Below, in pieces: positions 17,882 through 27,562 of a DNA stretch of 64,000 bases. Position numbers and translations under genes: made by a program. Below the pieces are notes generated by a model, which did no database searches, was not told the origin of the DNA, and was given only the letters and a program-made list of their open reading frames with translations. The stretch spans positions 1-64,000 of the forward strand of contig JANXZB010000102.1 of assembly GCA_025355765.1 (NCBI GenBank), in the 5' to 3' direction. This stretch comes from Actinomycetes bacterium. GTDB lineage: Bacteria; Actinomycetota; Actinomycetes; Nanopelagicales; Nanopelagicaceae. Every line of letters begins with the position of its first letter. Position 1 is the first letter of the stretch.

Positions 17882-18978
17882 GTGATGTGGCCAATCGCAC
17901 GATTGTCTTTGCCGGCGGTGGGAGTGCAGGCCATGTTGAACCCGCCCTTGCAGTGGCGCGCGCTTGGAAGGTGAAGCACCCGAATGATGCGTGCGTCTTC
18001 TTGGGCACCCCCTTAGGTCTGGAAAACACTCTTGTCCCCGCAGCCGGGTTTACATTGATCAATATTGAGAAAGTCGTGATGCCGCGGAAGTTTAATTTCG
18101 ATATTGTGAAAATGCCCTTGCAATTGTTTCGGGCCGTGAAGTCAGCCAAGATAATTATTGATGGCACCGACGTGCTCATCGGCTTTGGAGGATATTTGTC
18201 GGCTTCGGCATATTTGGCCGCCCGTTTGGCCCGGGTGCCAATCGTGGTGCATGAGGCAAATACAAAGGTGGGATGGGCCAATCGTCTGGGTGCACTACTC
18301 ACCAAGAATCTCGCCGTAGCTAGCCCATTTATCTCCGGACCTTTTGCGCGCGCAACGGTGACGGGTATGCCATTGCGCTCTGACGTGAAAGCGGCTTATT
18401 TTTCCGCCGCAGGGGACTGGTCAGCGAGTCGAAACAGGGCCAAGAAGGAGATGGGTTGGAAAGTTGGTCAACCGGCGCTCTTGATTCTGGGGGGATCTCA
18501 AGGATCGAGTTTCATTAATTCTCAGGTTGCCAAGGCTCTGCCGTTCTTAATCAACAAAGGCATACAAATCCTTCACTCTGTGGGAGCCAGCAGCGAACTC
18601 CCTAAGAATTTCGGTGATTACGAAGCAGTCCCATACATTAACGACATGGCCACCGCGTATTTATCCGCAGATGTAATCCTGGCGCGAAGCGGCGCGGTTA
18701 CTTGTGCTGAAGTGGGAGCCCTTGGCCGAATGGCAATATTCGTTCCATTGCCAATTGGAAACGGCGAGCAAGCTCGAAATGCCGATCATTTGGTCTCACG
18801 AGGCAGAGCGGTTGTCATTTCACAGAAAGATTTTTCCTCAGAGTGGCTTGTTGACCATATTGACGAAGTGATTGAGCAAGGCAGACAACTCCCAGAACCG
18901 GGTGACAGTAGAGATTTGCAGGCGGAAGAGAGAATTGTCGACCTCGTAGAAAATGTTGTGCGAGGAAGTTCCCGATGA
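17878..18978 (+). CDS. murG: Undecaprenyl-PP-MurNAc-pentapeptide GlcNAc transferase
   Basis: A 366-residue GT28 glycosyltransferase that turns lipid I into lipid II at the inner face of the membrane. The N-terminal GGGSAGHVEPA (13-23) is the membrane-proximal loop, and the C-terminal domain has ILGGSQGSSFIN and RSGAVTCAEVGALG for UDP-GlcNAc. It starts with GTG inside the ftsW stop (GTGA) and ends in ATGA with murC. Confidence 0.95.
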   Translation: MSDVANRTIVFAGGGSAGHVEPALAVARAWKVKHPNDACVFLGTPLGLENTLVPAAGFTLINIEKVVMPRKFNFDIVKMPLQLFRAVKSAKIIIDGTDVLIGFGGYLSASAYLAARLARVPIVVHEANTKVGWANRLGALLTKNLAVASPFISGPFARATVTGMPLRSDVKAAYFSAAGDWSASRNRAKKEMGWKVGQPALLILGGSQGSSFINSQVAKALPFLINKGIQILHSVGASSELPKNFGDYEAVPYINDMATAYLSADVILARSGAVTCAEVGALGRMAIFVPLPIGNGEQARNADHLVSRGRAVVISQKDFSSEWLVDHIDEVIEQGRQLPEPGDSRDLQAEERIVDLVENVVRGSSR

Positions 18979-20363
18979 AGCGGTCCTTGAAGGATTTGGC
19001 GAATAGACGCGTTCATTTCATTGGCGTTGGCGGGGCAGGGATGAGCGGGCTTGCCAGGATCATGGCCTCTGAAGGTATTCATGTATCAGGTTCTGATATC
19101 AAGGAGTCTTCGGTTCTGACTGCTCTCCAGACAATAGGCGTTGAAATTAAGGTAGGGCACGACTTCGCCAATGTCGTTGGGGCAGATTTTGTCGTCTATT
19201 CGAGCGCTATCGACAGCGAGAATTCAGAGTTAGTCGCAGCAAGGGCGCAACAGATTCCGCAATTAACTCGAGCCGAGGCACTTGCCATCTTGATGTCTGA
19301 GTCAAAGAGCGTGGCGGTTGCAGGAACCCATGGGAAGACCACGACGACTTCGATGCTTACGGTTGCCATTCAAAGTTGCGGAGAGGATCCATCTTTTGCC
19401 ATCGGTGGAATTCTGAAAGCGTCTGGATCAAATGCTCATAAGGGCACAGGTGAATTCTTTATCGCCGAAGCAGATGAGTCGGACGGATCCTTTGTTGAAT
19501 ACCACCCGTTCGGAGCAATTGTGACGAACATCGAACATGATCACGTGGATTTCTTCAAGACTCCAGAATCCGTCATCCTCGCTTTTGAGGACTTCGTCGG
19601 CACAATTTCGCCCGATGGATTTCTCGTTTATTGCGCTGATGACAAGGGTGCCAAAGCCCTTGGCGAAAACGTGACTCGATGCAAGACAATCTCATACGGA
19701 GTGGATCCGTCGGCAGACCTGCACGTTGATCAGATTGATTTGATTCCGGCAGGCTCTCGGGCGCGCGTGCTCTGGAGGGGACGATCGATAGGACACCTGG
19801 AATTGCAGACGCCAGGACATCACAATTTGCTCAATGCCGCAGCGGCTTTGGCGGCCGGATTGGCCCTGGGCCTGCCAGCGGCTCAATTGATCGGCGGACT
19901 TTCCACCTTCCGCGGGACTGGTCGGCGATTTGAACTTAGAGGCCAAGTCCACGGCATACGCGTAATCGATGACTATGGTCACCATCCGACCGAAATTGAT
20001 GTGACGTTGACTGCGGCCAATAGATATGCAACCGACGGACGGGTCTTGGTGATCTTCCAGCCGCATCGATACTCAAGAACTCGCGCCTTTGCCAAAGAGT
20101 TCGCACATGCTCTTGAGAAAGCCGATCAAACTTGGGTTCTGGAAGTGTACGGATCAAGTGAAAAACAAATACCCGGTGTAAGCGGACAATCGATTACCAA
20201 ACTTATGAAAAATGGAATTTATGAACCGAATTTCATGGCAGTTGTCGCCTCAGTTGTCGCAGAGGCTAACCCCGGGGACGTAATTTTGACACTGGGTGCC
20301 GGGGACGTAAGTTCATTAGGTCCGATAATCATTGAGGCGCTAACCGCGAGGTTCAACAACTAG
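18975..20363 (+). CDS. murC: UDP-MurNAc:L-alanine ligase
   Basis: A 462-residue Mur ligase that adds the first stem residue. It has HFIGVGGAGMSGLA at the N-terminus, ATP loop AGTHGKTTTTSML (about 115-127), EADESDGSF and the C-terminal DDYGHHPTEI signature. It overlaps murG by four bases and ftsQ by one (TAGTG). Confidence 0.96.
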   Translation: MKRSLKDLANRRVHFIGVGGAGMSGLARIMASEGIHVSGSDIKESSVLTALQTIGVEIKVGHDFANVVGADFVVYSSAIDSENSELVAARAQQIPQLTRAEALAILMSESKSVAVAGTHGKTTTTSMLTVAIQSCGEDPSFAIGGILKASGSNAHKGTGEFFIAEADESDGSFVEYHPFGAIVTNIEHDHVDFFKTPESVILAFEDFVGTISPDGFLVYCADDKGAKALGENVTRCKTISYGVDPSADLHVDQIDLIPAGSRARVLWRGRSIGHLELQTPGHHNLLNAAAALAAGLALGLPAAQLIGGLSTFRGTGRRFELRGQVHGIRVIDDYGHHPTEIDVTLTAANRYATDGRVLVIFQPHRYSRTRAFAKEFAHALEKADQTWVLEVYGSSEKQIPGVSGQSITKLMKNGIYEPNFMAVVASVVAEANPGDVILTLGAGDVSSLGPIIIEALTARFNN

Positions 20364-21052
20364 TGCCCGGAACAAAAAAATTACACACAGGATCCCGTAC
20401 GCGCATGGCACTTGCCATTGCCTTCATTGTCATAGTCTCGGCCGCATATGTGCTGGGGTGGTCTTCACTTTTCACCGTGAAGCAAGTGGTTGTAGTCGGT
20501 GCTCCCAATCCATCTGAAGCCTTTGCCATCCAGCACAGCGTCCACCTAGGTGACAAAATGGCCCGCCTCGAAACGCATACTTTGACGAGATCTCTGCAGA
20601 AATACACATGGCTCGATCATTCAAATGTAAGTAGAAATTGGCTCAAGGGAATAGTGACAGTTTACGTCTGGACGAGGACCCCGATTGCGCAATTCCAAAC
20701 TCACTTAGTAGATACCGACGGAGTGATATTCGATCTCCCAAGTGCTGATATTTCGCACTTGCCCAGCATCACCGGAACGAGCGGTGCTTCGGCGAAATTT
20801 GCCGTGAGCATTTTGAATGAGCTGCCCGATGAATTGCGCGTGCAAGTTGTGGCCATTCTCGTGCATGGAAGTGTTTCGGCGATTCTCTCGATCAAGAATC
20901 CAACACTCAAGAGAGTGTTGACTGTAGCTTGGGGAGATCAGACGAATATGTCCCTGAAAGTGCAAGTTTTTCAGGCACTTATTGCACTTCCGGAAAATTC
21001 CAAAATTACCGAGATCGATCTTTCTGCACCACACGCGCCGATTGTTAAATAA
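20363..21052 (+). CDS. ftsQ: Cell division protein FtsQ
   Basis: A 229-residue bitopic protein: short basic cytoplasmic tail, a membrane segment (about 14-32), then a POTRA domain beginning at LFTVKQVVVVGAPNPS and a beta domain. It scaffolds FtsL/FtsB-type partners in the divisome. The GTG start overlaps the murC stop. Function is assigned from topology, the POTRA pattern and location between murC and ftsZ. Confidence 0.9.
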   Translation: MPGTKKLHTGSRTRMALAIAFIVIVSAAYVLGWSSLFTVKQVVVVGAPNPSEAFAIQHSVHLGDKMARLETHTLTRSLQKYTWLDHSNVSRNWLKGIVTVYVWTRTPIAQFQTHLVDTDGVIFDLPSADISHLPSITGTSGASAKFAVSILNELPDELRVQVVAILVHGSVSAILSIKNPTLKRVLTVAWGDQTNMSLKVQVFQALIALPENSKITEIDLSAPHAPIVK

Positions 21053-21171
21053 GTTTTTAACCTTCCGTGTCGGTGTTTGCGCCGATGTGCGCGGCGCTCT
21101 ACTTTCGTCTTATCAGAAAGCAGAACCGTAATTCTCAAGTTGAGGTTCATGGTTCATAAGGAGGATACATC
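21053..21171 (+). promoter_or_regulatory. ftsQ-ftsZ intergenic region
   Basis: 119 bases hold the ftsZ leader. AAGGAGG is placed ideally for the GTG at 21172. TCTCAAGTTGAGG contains a short CTCAA-G-TTGAG inverted repeat about 40 bases upstream. TACTTT and TTATCA hexamers could be -10 boxes, but no pair with a good -35 stands out. A dedicated ftsZ promoter here is usual in actinobacteria. Confidence 0.4.
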
Positions 21172-22305
21172 GTGGCTTCACCGCAGAATTATTTAGCTGT
21201 CATCAAGGTCGTCGGTATCGGCGGCGGCGGGGTCAATGCGATCAATCGCATGATTGATGTTGGACTCAAAGGCGTTGAGTTCATTGCAATCAATACAGAC
21301 GCACAACATCTCTTGATGAGTGATGCCGATGTGAAATTAGATATCGGTCGCAAATCCACGCGCGGACTTGGCGCAGGTGCTTCACCTGAAAGAGGTCGCG
21401 AAGCAGTTCTCGATCACGTTGATGACATCGAAGAAGCTTTACGCGGAGCGGACATGGTTTTTGTTACGGCCGGCGAAGGTGGCGGAACTGGTACGGGCGG
21501 TGCACCGATCGTTGCGAAGATCGCTCGCGAATTGGGAGCTTTGACAATTGGTGTTGTGACACGTCCCTTCTCCTTTGAAGGAAAAGTTCGAGCATTGCAA
21601 GCAGATATCGGCATCGATGAGCTTCGCGCAGAACTTGATACTCTAATAGTGATTCCAAACGATCGTCTTCTGGCGATTTCTGATCGTTCGATTACGGCGG
21701 TTGAGGCATTCAAAAGTGCCGATCAGGTTCTGCTTTCTGGCGTGCAGGGAATTACAGAGATCATCACTCAACCAGGATTAATTAATCTTGATTTCGCCGA
21801 CGTAAAAAGCATCATGACCAATGCCGGTTCGGCCCTCATGGGCATCGGTTCGGCGCGTGGCGAGAATCGCGCAGTACGTGCCGCAGAATTGGCAATTTCG
21901 AGTCCGCTGCTTGAAGCCTCCATTGATGGCGCAATGGGCGTTCTCCTTTCGGTAGCTGGTGGTTCAGACCTTGGTCTCTTTGAGATTAACGAAGCCTGCG
22001 AGTTGGTTCAGTCGGCTGCTCACCCAGATGCAAAGATCATTTTCGGCACCACCATTGATGATGCATTAGGCGATGAAGTTCGAATCACTGTGATTGCTGC
22101 TGGTTTTGATGGGGGAGCACCCAAGAAAGTCTCCATGCCAGTCATTGATGCAAATGCCCTGAGCGGCAAAGCTGATCCGATCAGCCAGAACGATCCGTTG
22201 GCCGTTGCGTTGGATCTCGAGGAATCAATGCCTTCGCGGCATCGAGTGACATTCGAGCAGTTAATAGCCGAGGATGAGATCGACGTTCCTGATTTCATGA
22301 AGTAG
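21172..22305 (+). CDS. ftsZ: Cell division GTPase FtsZ
   Basis: A 377-residue tubulin homologue that forms the Z ring. It has [17 protein letters not shown] near the N-terminus, the tubulin signature GGGTGTG (about 103-110), the T7 loop [11 protein letters not shown] and a C-terminal tail ending [10 protein letters not shown], the peptide that docks SepF and FtsW. The start is GTG with a strong AAGGAGG. SepF is encoded 1.4 kb downstream; no ftsA is present, as is normal for actinobacteria. Confidence 0.98.
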   Translation: MASPQNYLAVIKVVGIGGGGVNAINRMIDVGLKGVEFIAINTDAQHLLMSDADVKLDIGRKSTRGLGAGASPERGREAVLDHVDDIEEALRGADMVFVTAGEGGGTGTGGAPIVAKIARELGALTIGVVTRPFSFEGKVRALQADIGIDELRAELDTLIVIPNDRLLAISDRSITAVEAFKSADQVLLSGVQGITEIITQPGLINLDFADVKSIMTNAGSALMGIGSARGENRAVRAAELAISSPLLEASIDGAMGVLLSVAGGSDLGLFEINEACELVQSAAHPDAKIIFGTTIDDALGDEVRITVIAAGFDGGAPKKVSMPVIDANALSGKADPISQNDPLAVALDLEESMPSRHRVTFEQLIAEDEIDVPDFMK

Positions 22306-22311
22306 CCATTA

Positions 22312-22983
22312 TTGGTCCAGACACTTTTTACCAATCGCATCGGTGGGGTTAGCTCTTCTCCCTATGAGAGCAACAACCTTGCCCTTCACGTGGGCGATAA
22401 CAGTGTCTCGGTTTCAGGTAACCGTCGATTGATTCGGGCTCTTGTTGGCCCGACGCAGTATATGAACCAGACGCACGGGAATAATGTGGCTCTTGTCGAT
22501 GCGCCCACCGATCATGAGCCGAACGCCGACGCCCTAGTGACTAGCGAAACGGGAATTGCTCTGGCGGTCTTGGTGGCCGATTGCATCCCTCTTCTATTGT
22601 GGGATGAAGTCGAGAACGTCATCGCGGTCGCTCATGTGGGTCGAAAGGGCCTTGTCAATGAAGTGGCGATGAAGACGATAGAGGTCATGAACACATTGGG
22701 GGCAGAGCGAATTCATGCGATGCTGGGCCCGTCAATCTGTGGAGACTGTTACGAAGTCGGTCGAGACATTTATGACGAAGTGGGCACCGCTTTTCCAAGG
22801 GCAAGATCACTCACCGCCGCAGGCACCCCTGGTCTCGACCTTCCCGCTGCTCTGTCCTTCCAATTATCAGGTGTAGTGGTCAGTGTCTCCCGTTCGCCGA
22901 TTTGCACTGTCGAGAATCCCAACTACTTTTCCTACAGACGAGATGGCAAGACTGGCCGCCAAGCCGGATTGATTTGGCAATGA
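22312..22983 (+). CDS. pgeF: Peptidoglycan editing factor / purine nucleoside phosphorylase (YfiH family)
   Basis: A 223-residue YfiH-type protein. The catalytic pattern is present: MNQTHGNNV (His), VADCIPLLL (Cys) and AHVGRKG (His). The usual GWRG of the last motif reads GRKG. Family members act on adenosine and have a role in peptidoglycan quality control. It lies next to ftsZ, its common place. The start is uncertain: TTG 22312 is six bases after the ftsZ stop and puts the conserved NRIGGVS at residue 8; no clear ribosome site is seen. ATGA couples it to yggS. Confidence 0.88.
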   Translation: MVQTLFTNRIGGVSSSPYESNNLALHVGDNSVSVSGNRRLIRALVGPTQYMNQTHGNNVALVDAPTDHEPNADALVTSETGIALAVLVADCIPLLLWDEVENVIAVAHVGRKGLVNEVAMKTIEVMNTLGAERIHAMLGPSICGDCYEVGRDIYDEVGTAFPRARSLTAAGTPGLDLPAALSFQLSGVVVSVSRSPICTVENPNYFSYRRDGKTGRQAGLIWQ

Positions 22984-23663
22984 TTTCTCGAGCAGATGAG
23001 ATTTCATCAAACCTGGATTCAGTACGAAGTCGAATCGTGCATGCTGCCGAAGGTGCCTGGCGCGATCCCGCGGAAATTACGTTGATAGCGGTGACAAAAA
23101 CCTACCCGGCATCAGATGCGCAGATCCTGCAGAAATTGGGAATGACAGATTTTGCCGAGAACCGTGATCGCGAAGGGGCAGAAAAGTCGGCAATTGTTCC
23201 GGGCAGATGGCACTTCCAAGGCCAGATCCAGAGCAACAAAATATCCTCGATTGCACACTGGGCCGACGTGGTGCATTCGCTGGATGATCCACGGCACTTG
23301 CGCCTGCTTGCTGCCGCGGTTCCTGAAGGAAAGAGGCTCTCGGTCTTCATCCAAGTCTGCCTTGACCCACAACCCGGGCGTGGCGGGATATTGCCAGAAA
23401 ATCTATCTCCACTTGCGGAATTGGCGCTAGGGCAGTCATCGTTGAGATTGGAGGGGTTGATGGCAGTGGCTCCATTAGGAGAGATTCCTGAGAGTGCTTA
23501 TTCGCGCCTGGCACGAATTCACATTGATTTTCGCCAACAATTCCCCTCGGCTGCCGGCCTATCGGCGGGAATGAGCGGTGATTTTGAGACCGCCATTGAG
23601 CATGGTGCGACACATCTGCGCGTAGGCAGTTCAATCCTCGGTTCCCGCTCCGACCTTCGGTAG
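22980..23663 (+). CDS. yggS: PLP homeostasis protein (YggS family)
   Basis: A 227-residue PLP-binding protein of the alanine-racemase N-terminal fold. The cofactor lysine is K40 in LIAVTKTYP. WHFQGQIQSNK and the C-terminal MSGDFETAIEHG and RVGSSILG follow the family pattern. It buffers pyridoxal phosphate. ATG 22980 overlaps the pgeF stop. The stop codon is part of a TAGCCT hexamer that may be the -10 box of sepF. Confidence 0.93.
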   Translation: MISRADEISSNLDSVRSRIVHAAEGAWRDPAEITLIAVTKTYPASDAQILQKLGMTDFAENRDREGAEKSAIVPGRWHFQGQIQSNKISSIAHWADVVHSLDDPRHLRLLAAAVPEGKRLSVFIQVCLDPQPGRGGILPENLSPLAELALGQSSLRLEGLMAVAPLGEIPESAYSRLARIHIDFRQQFPSAAGLSAGMSGDFETAIEHGATHLRVGSSILGSRSDLR

Positions 23664-23666
23664 CCT
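23661..23666 (+). promoter_or_regulatory. Possible -10 box for leaderless sepF
   Basis: TAGCCT, seven bases before the sepF ATG (23674), with no Shine-Dalgarno in between. No convincing -35 box. Confidence 0.4.
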
Positions 23667-23673
23667 TTTACCT

Positions 23674-24153
23674 ATGGCTAATGCATTGCGAAAAATGGCG
23701 AATTACCTGGGTCTTATGGATGACCCGGACCTCGGAACCGAAGAACACTCTGATCAAGTCTTTGCTCAACCCAAGACTGCCGAGCAGAAATACAAGAGTG
23801 CGATTCGCCCCGCAACTTTGGTGATCGCACCTGTTGCCCCGCCAGCGGCGGCAGTGCAGCTAGATCTTCCTGTTCTGGATCGAATCGTGACGTTGCATCC
23901 TCGTTTCTACAATGAGGCGCGCACTATTGGTGAGCAATACCGTGAAGGAAATCCAGTCATCATCAACTTATCCGACATGGACGAGTCAGAACGTAAGCGT
24001 CTTGTCGATTTTGCAAGTGGCCTCGTTTTTGGTCTGCACGGAACAATCGAACGTGTGACATCCAAGGTCTTTCTGCTGTCTCCGGCGAATGTCCGGGTAA
24101 GTAGCGAGGACAAGACTGCGGCTGCTGAGGCAAGTTTCTTCAACCAGAGCTGA
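23674..24153 (+). CDS. sepF: Cell division protein SepF
   Basis: A 159-residue Z-ring anchor. The N-terminal amphipathic helix MANALRKMANYLGLMDD binds membrane; a variable linker precedes the SepF domain with NPVIINLSDMDESERKRLVD and FASGLVFGLHGTIERV. It tethers FtsZ to the membrane in actinobacteria, which lack FtsA. It probably has its own leaderless promoter. Confidence 0.95.
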   Translation: MANALRKMANYLGLMDDPDLGTEEHSDQVFAQPKTAEQKYKSAIRPATLVIAPVAPPAAAVQLDLPVLDRIVTLHPRFYNEARTIGEQYREGNPVIINLSDMDESERKRLVDFASGLVFGLHGTIERVTSKVFLLSPANVRVSSEDKTAAAEASFFNQS

Positions 24154-24155
24154 AG

Positions 24156-24440
24156 ATGGTCCACATCGGTTCCTATCTTGTTCTCATTCTGCGCCTGTTC
24201 TTATTGGCCCTCCTTGGCAGGCTGATTCTCGATTATGTTCGGCTCTTCTCTCGTTCCTGGCGGCCTCGTGGCGTCATGCTCTTCGTCGCGGAAACCATTT
24301 ACGCAATAACGGATAAACCAACGGCCCTTGTCCGTCGTTTTATTCCACCACTTCGCCTCGGTGCAGTGAGTCTGGACCTATCATTTCTCGTTCTTTTCTT
24401 CGCCGTCCAGCTTCTCATACCTCTGGTCAGTCGAATCTAA
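24156..24440 (+). CDS. yggT: YggT family membrane protein
   Basis: A 94-residue protein with two YggT-type membrane segments (about 5-25 and 71-92) and the family motif around ITDKPTALVRRFIPP. Function is not established; it is nearly always in the division cluster after sepF. Its TAA overlaps the reverse-strand ileS stop by three bases. The gene that normally follows, divIVA, is absent. Confidence 0.9.
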   Translation: MVHIGSYLVLILRLFLLALLGRLILDYVRLFSRSWRPRGVMLFVAETIYAITDKPTALVRRFIPPLRLGAVSLDLSFLVLFFAVQLLIPLVSRI

Positions 24441-27400
24441 TTCGCTTTCTTCAAACTCGCACTTAGTCCCAGGTCGTTCTCACCGAGGGTCATGCTTGTG
24501 TCAAGATTCATCTCAAGGGCCAAAACTTCATTCTGGATGTGCTCCTTGGCCGCGGCGATCGCAGCGAGAACATCCGCATTGACGTTGTAGGCAACGTGGA
24601 TTCGGTCGCTTATTTCAAAACCCTGGTTCTTTCGAGTCTCTTGTAGGAATCGAATCACCTCTCGCACTTGCCCCGCGGCGATGAGCTCTGGGGTCAGAGT
24701 CAGATCCAGTGCGACACTTTCGCCGTCATGGCTTGCCACTGTCCAACCGCTCTTTGGTTGTTCGGTGATAACAAGATCCTCGGGTTCAATATTCCACTGG
24801 CCATGTGCGCTAGTGAGAGTCTTGGACCCCGTCACGCGGATCTCTTTGACAAGTTCCTCTGCCGGAAGCAAAATGATTACTCCCGCAATTTCTTGGACTG
24901 CTGCGCCGTACTTGCTGCCTAGCGAGCGAAAGTTTGCTTTCACGCTGACGTCTACTAGGTCGCCATCGGCGGCGATGTCTTCCAAATGGATGACGTTGAG
25001 TTCTTCGGCGATTTGAGCCTTCATCGCATCAGGCAACTGGTTCCAGCCAGCGGCGGCAATCAGTGCCCGCCCTAGTGGCTGGCGAATTTTGACTGAAGAT
25101 TCGGCTCGGGCCGCGCGGCCCAGTTCGACGATGCGACGAGTCTGGGCCACCTGAGCCGAGAGCGTTGCATCGATATCGCCCAAACTGGCCACCGGAAAGT
25201 TCGCCAGATGAACGGATTCGCAAAGAGATGAATCAACAGGGCGAAGTAGTTCCTGCCAGACGTGTTCGGTAATGAAGGGAACCATGGGGGAGAGCAACAT
25301 GGTCAAGGTGTGCATGCATTCGTGCAAAGTGGCAAGCGCGCTGGGATCACCATCCCAGAATCTCCTGCGAGAGCGCCGGACATACCAATTGGAAAGGTCA
25401 TCGATAAATGTCGCGAGAGCTTTGCCAGCCAATTGCGAATCAAAGTTGGCGAGTGCATGGTCCACTTCGATGATGAGCTCTTGCAATTCGGAATAGATCC
25501 AACGATCCATGAGGGGGCGATCTTTGATGTTGGGGGTCTGGTCCAAAGTGAAATGTGATGCCTTGGCATATAGGGCGAGGAAGGAGACAGTGTTCCAATA
25601 TGTCAGAAGCGTTTTGCGAACTACATCGCTGATTGCGTCATGGCCGACGCGCCGCGGAGCCCACGGCGAGCCTGCCGCCAGCATGTACCAACGCACTGCA
25701 TCGGCTCCGTGCTGATCCATTAACGGCATAGGCGCTAGGACGTTGCCTAAGTGCTTGCTCATTTTGCGACCGTCCTTATCAAGAATGTGTCCAAGACAGA
25801 GCACAGTTTCGTAAGAACTTTTTTCAAATACGAGTGTTCCTACTGCCATAAGTGTGTAGAACCATCCACGAGTTTGATCTATCGCCTCGCAGATGAAGTC
25901 AGCCGGGTAGGCCGCTTCGAACTTCTCTTTCGATCCTTCCTTGTGCGGGTAGCCCCATTGAGCAAAAGGCATTGCACCTGAGTCATACCAACCATCGATG
26001 ACTTCGCTCACGCGCATCATTGGCGATTGGCATTCAGAGCAGGCCCACGTGATGTCATCCACGTACGGACGATGTGGGTCGAGTGAATTCAATTCAGATC
26101 CGGCCAAATCGCCAAGTTCCTTAAGGGAGCCGATGCAGACCATATGGCCGTTTTCGCATTTCCAAATAGGAAGTGGAGTACCCCAATATCGATTTCGAGA
26201 GACAGCCCAGTCAATATTGTTATTGAGCCAGTCCCCATATCTCCCTGCTTTGATTGTTTCTGGGTACCAATTGGTCTTCTCGTTCTCGCGGATCATCTCC
26301 TCTTTGATCGAGGTGGTTCTGATATACCAAGATGGCTGCGCGTAGTAGATGAGGGCAGTGTGGCAGCGCCAGCAGTGCGGATATTGATGCTCGTACGGCT
26401 CATGTTTGTAGAGAAGGCCCCTGGTTTTAAGCTCTTTTACGAGGGCCTTGTCGGCGTCCTTGAAGAAGACGCCTCCAACAACATCCACATCTGGAAGGAA
26501 AGTTCCATCACTTGCGATGGGGTTGACCACTGGAAGGCCATAGGCACGGCAGACAGCGAAATCATCGGCTCCGAATGCAGGGGATTGGTGAACTAGTCCC
26601 GTCCCGTCATCTGTTGTGACGTAGTCGGCCAGGACAACAAAGTGTGAATCGGGAATATCCACGTAGTTGAAGGGTCGACTATATGTGGTCCGTTCAAGGT
26701 CTTTGCCGTTGATGTGAAGAAGCACCGTGACATCACCTTTAAGGAAACTGACAAGGTTCTCTGCGATTACCAAAACTTCTTTGGCGCCGTCTACTTCCTC
26801 CTCGACCACGAGGTAGGTGACATCTGGGTTTACCGCAACCGCAGTATTTGCTACAAGAGTCCAGGGAGTCGTGGTCCATACCAACAGTGAAGCGTTGAGT
26901 TTGGCCAGCGGACCCGAAGTGATCGGCATACGTACATAGACGGACGGGTCGGTTACAGTCTCATAGCCTTGGGCAAGTTCGTGATCTGATAGTCCTGTCC
27001 CGCAGCGAGGGCAGTATGGGGCAACGCGGTGATCTTGGACCAGCAGACCTTTCTGCCAAATCTGCTTGAGACTCCACCACACGCTCTCTACATATTCAGG
27101 AGACATCGTCCAATAAGCTTGATCAAAATCGACCCAGAATCCCATTCGATTTGTCATCTTTGTGAACTCACCAACGTGGCGCTGCACCGATTCGCGGCAC
27201 TTGCTGTTGAACTCAGCAATCCCATATTTCTCGATATCACCTTTGCCGGTGAAGCCGAGTTCCTTTTCGATGGCAATCTCTACTGGCAGCCCGTGACAAT
27301 CCCAGCCAGCTTTTCGAAAGACATATTTGCCCTTCATGGTTTGATAGCGCGGGAATACATCCTTGAATACTCGCGCTTCAATGTGATGAGTTCCGGGGGC

Positions 27401-27562
27401 GCCATTTGCCGTCGGTGGACCCTCGTAAAAAGTCCACGGCTCTTGCCCGGCGCGCGCCTGCAAGCTTTTGTCAAAGATGGAGTTGTTTCTCCAAAAATCT
27501 AGGATTGAGTGCTCCATTGCGGGCAGATCAATATGCGCCCCAATTGCACGGTACTTACTCAT
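24437..27562 (-). CDS. ileS: Isoleucyl-tRNA synthetase
   Basis: A 1041-residue class I synthetase. The HIGH-equivalent motif reads PTANGAPGTHH, the connective core has RKAGWDCHGLPVE, and KMSKH (DGRKMSKHLGNV) is the KMSKS signature. The CP1 editing domain and the C-terminal anticodon-binding part are complete. The GTHH form resembles the eukaryote-like IleS2 class seen in many actinobacteria (inference). Expression should be controlled by the T-box leader upstream, which can hide the GGAGGGA ribosome site 6 bases before the ATG. It is inverted relative to its division-cluster neighbours. Confidence 0.97.
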   Translation of the reverse strand: MSKYRAIGAHIDLPAMEHSILDFWRNNSIFDKSLQARAGQEPWTFYEGPPTANGAPGTHHIEARVFKDVFPRYQTMKGKYVFRKAGWDCHGLPVEIAIEKELGFTGKGDIEKYGIAEFNSKCRESVQRHVGEFTKMTNRMGFWVDFDQAYWTMSPEYVESVWWSLKQIWQKGLLVQDHRVAPYCPRCGTGLSDHELAQGYETVTDPSVYVRMPITSGPLAKLNASLLVWTTTPWTLVANTAVAVNPDVTYLVVEEEVDGAKEVLVIAENLVSFLKGDVTVLLHINGKDLERTTYSRPFNYVDIPDSHFVVLADYVTTDDGTGLVHQSPAFGADDFAVCRAYGLPVVNPIASDGTFLPDVDVVGGVFFKDADKALVKELKTRGLLYKHEPYEHQYPHCWRCHTALIYYAQPSWYIRTTSIKEEMIRENEKTNWYPETIKAGRYGDWLNNNIDWAVSRNRYWGTPLPIWKCENGHMVCIGSLKELGDLAGSELNSLDPHRPYVDDITWACSECQSPMMRVSEVIDGWYDSGAMPFAQWGYPHKEGSKEKFEAAYPADFICEAIDQTRGWFYTLMAVGTLVFEKSSYETVLCLGHILDKDGRKMSKHLGNVLAPMPLMDQHGADAVRWYMLAAGSPWAPRRVGHDAISDVVRKTLLTYWNTVSFLALYAKASHFTLDQTPNIKDRPLMDRWIYSELQELIIEVDHALANFDSQLAGKALATFIDDLSNWYVRRSRRRFWDGDPSALATLHECMHTLTMLLSPMVPFITEHVWQELLRPVDSSLCESVHLANFPVASLGDIDATLSAQVAQTRRIVELGRAARAESSVKIRQPLGRALIAAAGWNQLPDAMKAQIAEELNVIHLEDIAADGDLVDVSVKANFRSLGSKYGAAVQEIAGVIILLPAEELVKEIRVTGSKTLTSAHGQWNIEPEDLVITEQPKSGWTVASHDGESVALDLTLTPELIAAGQVREVIRFLQETRKNQGFEISDRIHVAYNVNADVLAAIAAAKEHIQNEVLALEMNLDTSMTLGENDLGLSASLKKAN

